DNA of 64,000 nt, taken from Malania oleifera (lineage: Eukaryota > Streptophyta > Magnoliopsida > Santalales > Ximeniaceae). Where the stretch lies: assembly GCF_029873635.1 (NCBI RefSeq), contig NC_080421.1, forward strand, positions 2,294,001-2,358,000, given 5' to 3'. Shown one piece after another: positions 59,813-64,000 of this stretch. A program made the position numbers and the translations under genes. The notes under the pieces were generated by a model that worked only from the letters and a program-made list of their open reading frames with translations, was not told the origin of the DNA and did no database searches. How positions within the stretch are numbered: the stretch's first letter is position 1; each line of letters begins with the position of its first letter.

Positions 59813-62495
59813 CTTCGAGGTGTCTCTGGAACAAACGAATACCGGGCGTTCGAAGCTAAGAGACTGAAGAAGTGAATTCTGGATTCTTTTTCAAGTTTGA
59901 TTTGATTTTATCTGTTTTATGATCCCATTGGGGTTTGTAACTGTGTGGTGTGTGGTGCCTTGTGCGAATGGGCTCCGAGAGCGGCCAGCCCAGGGCTAAG
60001 GCTTATCACTGCTTGCCAGCTTTTGGGCCAGAACTACTCCATGCAAGGCCCAATAAAAGCATACTACTGGGCTTTGTCCGTGTCCAACACTACAATTATC
60101 ATATCTTATTATCTTTATCTGTGCGTAGGGATGGGGAATAAAAATCGAAAATCTCCAGTTTGGATTTCGTTTAGAATTTATTATTTTTGAATTTTCAGTT
60201 TGGGTTTTTTCCGGATAGTTTAATAACATGGTTGATCAAACAAATCAAAGTATTATAAATGCATAAAAAATATATATTGTCTATAATATTGTATATAATT
60301 TTAATAATTAAAATTAAAGTTGATCGTGTTGTTCAGTTCAAGAACAATAATAAAATTTTGTGCTTCAAAATTTTAAAATTGATCGTATTGTTCGGTTCAA
60401 GATCAGCCAAATTTCAATCAATTGTTTAAAATGGTCCAATTTCGATTCACATTTTCTGAAAAATCACAACTTCGGTGAATGATTCAAGATGAAAGGGTAT
60501 GGTTTGATTGATCGAACCATACCTACCCACAATTATGTTTCCATATTATGCAAAATATAAATTATATTAAATTTGTATTAGTAAATGTTAGTGAACGTAG
60601 AAATATTAGCAAATTTTAAAATAACTTAGTAATTTTTTGGATGAATTTTTCAAAAATATAAAGAATTATTGGTGCAAACATATATGTTCTTTTCATTGAA
60701 AATAATTTTAAAAACAAAATTTGATGTTCGATTGGTTGACATTTGTTGCTGCCAAGAATTGAATTGCTTTTGCTACTCCGTCCTTCGACTGTGACTATCT
60801 GAGAAGAATCAAATAATAGTTGTTAAGAAGACCTGGGGTATACTCCGAGGGATCATTCCGATGCCTAAGTTAGGGAATCAGAGGTTCAGATTGAAACAGT
60901 AAGTGAAATGCGAATAAAAATTGTTATGAATTTCACTTGTGAGTTTGTCCCACAGTGAAAAAAGTGAGTAAATGATAGGTACTTATATATATGGTTAAGC
61001 TCAAAATTCAATAGGTTTAAACTTTTGGGCAAGTTGGCGCTCACCCTTATGTATCAAGCACACCTATAGACTCCTCGGGTGCTAAAAGAATGAGATGCTT
61101 ATCTCTTCTTGAGATCCCCCTTTTTTATAGTGGTGATTGGTGAAGACTGACTGCCCTTTAGTTTGACATTTATGAACATGTCATTATGTTTAGGAGGTTA
61201 TGGGTGATTCGCCATAGGGGGTTATAGGTGATTCAAGGCGATTATGCTGGACAACAATAGTAGTACTTGTAATCGCATCAAGGGTTATAGATAACCTGAA
61301 GGCGGTTAAGCGAGACATCAAATGTTGTCCAACACTGGTCTTACAACTATGCACCCCTATGGGCATACCTATAAATTATCAAATATTAGAAATGAAATAG
61401 CCAGTAATTTTGATTATAAATAAAAAAATAACTATATAATGGAAAATATTCTTTAAATTAGTAATATTTTAATTATAGTCATTTTTGGAGTATTTTATTA
61501 AAACATTTATCTAATGCTTAAAATTATGGACTTCGGATTTTAATTTTAGATATCCTTTTGCGTGAGCTTGAAGAAAAAATATACTTATTTTAAAATTATA
61601 AAATAAGGATTTTACGCGTTGCACATAAATTTTCCTTTCAACTTTCAAAAAAATAAAAATATATATACGGCCCAATAGTTAAAATAAAATATAATTTTTA
61701 AAAAAGTAATGAGAGGAGTTTGACAAATGTAGAGCACATACATAATGCCTACATCGAATATACGTGACATAAAATCTTCATTTCGAGATATCTTTGAATT
61801 TCAAAAAGCATTATCTTACAAATTATTTAGTTTATATTTTAAAAAGTCAATATTTTGGAATTACACTTTAATGATGAAGTCGAGCATGCGTAAATCGGAA
61901 AATATTATCCTCCATACTAGACTAGGGTGCCTTAAAATTTTGAAGGTAATGAAATAAATTTATTCTTTATGGTTAGAAAATACTTTTGTTTAGTTTATTT
62001 TAATAATGCACTTGGAATCATTGATTTTGAAATTTAAATTTAGCTTTTTAACTCAATAAATTTTATAATGCAATTTACTAAATTTGCATAATTATAAACT
62101 TAAGATTAAAATTTATATTCTTTTAGCGGTACGTTTATATATCTTCATATGAAATAAATTATTAATTTTTTTAAAGAGGGTAAAATTATTGAGTTAATGA
62201 ATGCACCATTCGAAATAAAAAGAGAACGTGAGAGAGAAATTAGGATTTAGATTAGTACTAACTTATAAAAGATTGTACAATTTTTTTTTTAAATGAAAAT
62301 GTTAGTTTTTTAATGAAAAAATAAAATGAATAACTTTAAACGAGTCAAAGTATGAGTTTTGTAATATTTGATTACTCATGAATGTTTTTAATAAGGTACA
62401 ACAATACACAAATTTCTTATGTTATTTAACAAAAAAGTACAAACTTTATCTGAGTTTGTGAACATTTTCGCCCAATTTGGGACTTGGAAAATCTT
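59813..62495. other. Upstream flank of the CCDC124-like gene and AT-rich spacer
   Basis: The proximal 150 bases are the likely promoter, with no clear TATA. About 60830-61370 holds less AT-rich, internally repetitive DNA ('ggttatgggtgattcg', 'ggttataggtgattca') that looks LTR-derived but cannot be assigned. The remainder is AT-rich with no gene. Confidence 0.45.
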
Positions 62496-63015
62496 AGGGT
62501 GTGTTTGGATCAAGGTTTTCACTTGAGAAAAGGGGAAAAAAAAAAAAAAGGAGGAGGAGGAAACTCATTTTCTATTTTATTTTTCTTCTAAAAATAATAA
62601 AAAAATATTTTAATTTGATTAAAAATATGAAAAATTCAAATATTAATTATGTATAGAATCAAAATATTGTTTATAGATTTGGTGTATTTTTTATTTTCTT
62701 TTTCATTTTTCTTGGTAACCAAACATAAAAATGTGAATTCCTTAATATTTGCTTTTCCTTTCTTTAGTGTTTCCCAAATTCCAAACAGAGCCTTAGGAAA
62801 AGGAAATGAAACTATGAAGAAACTTATTTTTTAATGTTTGGTTATTAAGAAAAGTAAGTAAGAAAACAAAAATTATTTCAAATCAATTAACAAAGATAAA
62901 TTTTTGTTTTTAGCACTATTGGGTATAAAGGGAAAATATAGTGGAAAATGAGTTTCCTCCTTATTTTCTTTTCATTTCTTTTCTCCAATTAAAATTCTTG
63001 ATCCAAACGAACCCT
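62496..63015. mobile_element. Foldback (MITE-like) element
   Basis: Left end AGGGTGTGTTTGGATCAAG pairs with the right end at 62997-63015 with two mismatches. The similarity continues inward (GGAGGAGGAAACTCATTTTC at about 62550-62573 against 'gaaaatgagtttcctcctt' at about 62946), giving arms of roughly 75 bases. There is no coding capacity and no clear target duplication. Confidence 0.65.
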
Positions 63016-63168
63016 TTATGAACCTTTTTGAACATTTGATCTTTGGGTATAAAGGGAAAATATAGTGGAAAATGAGTTTCCTCCTTATTTTCTTTTCATT
63101 TCTTTTCTCCAATTAAAATTCTTGATCCAAACGAACCCTTTATGAACCTTTTTGAACATTTGATCTTT
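62921..63168. repeat. 124-base perfect tandem duplication
   Basis: 62921-63044 and 63045-63168 appear identical, both starting GGGTATAAAGGG and ending TTTGATCTTT-like. The unit joins the right arm of the foldback element to about 29 bases of flank. Confidence 0.92.
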
Positions 63169-64000
63169 GAGAATTATACGGTCATATCACTCCACTAATT
63201 TACTAAATTTTATGGATGAAGGATAAATGCCTAGAAAATTAAATGTTTCGAGCGGTTAATGGAATTTTAAAATCTCTGGCAAGGTTTATGTTTTTTTTTA
63301 TACAAAACTTCTGAAGAAAATTACGATAATTTTGAAATCTCGAGATAGGTTAACGTCTTTTTATGAAACCTTAAAATATTTTTCTTTTTACATTTTAAAA
63401 GACATCTAATAATTTAATACATAATAAAAAAAAGTCCAACTCACCCAACCAAGTTTAGCATTTATAAGATCATCCCGATTTGAGTAAGTTTCCAAACCAA
63501 AACTTCTAGATCAAGTTGAGGTCAACTATTCCACTAAAAGAATTGAGATATTATTTCAATTAGTTTGGGTGGGTTAGAAAATTAGAGCGATCATGTTATT
63601 CAATATTAGGACTGCAAATGATTTGAGTCAAACCAAATTTTATCGAACTTAAGCTTTTCTATTAAAATTCTAGACAAACTTGAGTTGAGTTTAGACCAAG
63701 CTTGTTTAAGCTTGTTAGTTTGTGCAAATGAACAAACTAATGAGCAATTAGAAAGTCGAACCATCGAGATGCACACAAAATATATTTGGCTTCTCTATAA
63801 TATCTCATTGTGAGAGGCAATGGATTCTTAGGATTTTGTTAGGCAAAAAGTAAAAATGCAACCTTAAGTTTTTTGGTCCCTTTTAACAAATCTATTAGCG
63901 CCTCAGGCATTAGCCATACCAATAAAATGCATATAATAGGGTTAGAGTCAAACAATCCCTCTCCCTCGTAATATCTAATTTTAAACCCACTACAATATAT
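63169..64000. other. AT-rich spacer to the window end
   Basis: No gene, RNA or element recognised. Confidence 0.5.

Noticed and set aside
59268-59875. Two long plus-strand frames (199 and 196 residues)
   Set aside because: They are antisense shadows of GC-rich CCDC124-like exon 1, whose codons and splice sites are well supported.

Overview
The window is nuclear DNA of a flowering plant, probably a woody eudicot. The evidence is host genes with plant-style introns, a chloroplast-targeted protein, a plant mobile domain gene, AT-rich spacers and dense Ty3/gypsy, Ty1/copia, L1 and RTE elements. I do not name a species.

Three host genes look intact. cpSRP43 (minus, 3094-4209, intronless) encodes the chloroplast signal recognition particle subunit that delivers light-harvesting proteins to the thylakoid. 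An eight-exon SKU5-similar gene (plus, 38417-41906) encodes a secreted multicopper-oxidase-like protein without copper ligands. A two-exon CCDC124/Lso2 family gene (minus, 57521-59812) encodes a ribosome-associated coiled-coil protein. They share no pathway and are simply neighbours. A fourth gene, a plant mobile domain (MAIL/PPP7L-like) gene on the minus strand (5854-17640), is a pseudogene split by a 10.1 kb Ty3/gypsy element.

Layout. 1-1639: end of a Ty3-type LTR. 3.1-4.3 kb: cpSRP43. 4.3-4.6 kb: hairpin-bearing repeat. 5.85-17.64 kb: plant mobile domain pseudogene enclosing a young Tekay-like element (7406-17514, target duplication CGGCG). 17.6-23.4 kb: AT-rich spacer with a foldback element, a triple-hairpin repeat and short dispersed repeats. 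23.455-33.298 kb: a Ty1/copia element (target duplication GTAAT) opened by nested Ty3 and SIRE-like insertions. 35.3 kb: fossil plastid 23S rRNA fragment. 38.4-42.1 kb: SKU5-similar gene. 42.7-48.7 kb: probable Tat-like LTR holding a Tekay-type solo LTR (target duplication GGTTA). 49.8-53.4 kb: decayed L1 LINE. 55.57-56.08 kb: 5'-truncated RTE LINE with a 14-base target duplication. 57.5-59.8 kb: CCDC124-like gene. 62.5-63.2 kb: foldback element with a 124-base tandem duplication.

The most interesting signal is a 12-base palindrome of the type TTCGTCGACGAA. It recurs in clusters next to the TATA box of several Tekay-type LTRs, lies further upstream in a SIRE-like copia LTR, and has a related core in a second copia LTR. 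Second is a block resembling an L1 3' tail inside the 3' untranslated part of two Ty3 elements. I found no CRISPR array, tRNA gene, operon or clearly new protein system.
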